Below are positions 30,765 to 30,896 of a DNA stretch of 30,896 nt, one piece after another. The position numbers and the translations under genes were made by a program. Positions within the stretch are counted from its first letter, which is position 1; each line of letters begins with the position of its first letter. This DNA is from Nemertoderma westbladi (lineage: Eukaryota > Xenacoelomorpha > Nemertodermatida > Nemertodermatidae): NCBI GenBank assembly GCA_032718475.1, contig JAUCBJ010008401.1, forward strand, positions 1-30,896, given 5' to 3'. The notes beneath the pieces were generated by a model that saw nothing but the letters and a program-made list of their open reading frames with translations, was not told the DNA's origin and did not search any database.

Positions 30765-30896
30765 AGATAAGCGGGGAGGGGGGGGGGGGGGGGGGGGACT
30801 TTCCCTTAGTATTTTGGTTAGACTATAATGCCACTGTATTGTCGTTCGTTTCCCTTAATTGATAATTATTTTATTAATTATCCAATTTCACCGAGA
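30765..30896 (+). mobile_element. MITE-like G-tract element, copy F (internally deleted, runs off the window)
   Basis: A long G run (about 20 Gs from 30778) joins directly to ttagtattttggttagac, taatgccactgta and ttcccttaattgataatt, i.e. the right half of the family. The left-middle part is missing. The right end lies beyond the window. Confidence 0.7.

Overview
This window comes from an invertebrate animal nuclear genome. The evidence is an AT-rich background, spliceosomal introns, tRNA-derived SINEs, a Penelope-like retroelement, a hAT-type DNA transposon and many minisatellites. The SINE at about 9.7 kb has a post-tRNA domain (motif near gtcgataaaatgagtacc) that I associate from memory with lophotrochozoan and other marine invertebrate SINEs. 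I cannot name the species.

One host gene is clear: the last two visible exons (22636-22762 and 25210-28158, + strand) of a Dispatched-family protein. This is a 12-TM RND/sterol-sensing-domain protein related to the transporter that releases cholesterol-modified Hedgehog. The exons join in phase 0 across a 2447 bp intron and give 1024 visible residues. The 5' exons were not found. The protein aligns with Dispatched along its whole length, but the two TM4 aspartates of the ion-relay motif are both asparagine, while the TM10 GxxxD is kept. The first extracellular loop carries an RDKR furin-type site and a dense cysteine cluster, and the second loop looks short. This is the most interesting biology here.

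The rest is accessory DNA. 0.25-0.56 kb: 51-bp minisatellite. 2.8-5.6 kb: a G-tract-ended MITE-like repeat split by 2.6 kb holding a satellite of about 146-bp monomers, each with a CTCF-like core, and then a GC-rich coding-like relic. 6.2-9.6 kb: a hAT-type element with a perfect 8-bp target duplication, containing a 5'-truncated LINE reverse transcriptase on the minus strand. 9.7 kb: a SINE. 10.8-13.25 kb: two Penelope-like copies joined head to head, followed by a (CGATT)27 microsatellite. 17.0-17.55 kb: two MITE copies head to head. 18.7-19.8 kb: a 54-bp minisatellite open on both strands, then another MITE fragment. 20.9-21.1 kb: a decayed second fragment of the same LINE. 21.9-22.5 kb: a BamHI-rich minisatellite just upstream of the first Dispatched exon. 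28.2-30.9 kb: the gene's 3' flank with further MITE copies and long C/G runs.

Nothing here is prokaryotic. Apart from Dispatched, the recognisable coding sequence belongs to transposable elements, mostly broken. Family assignments rest on motif recognition; no searches were run.
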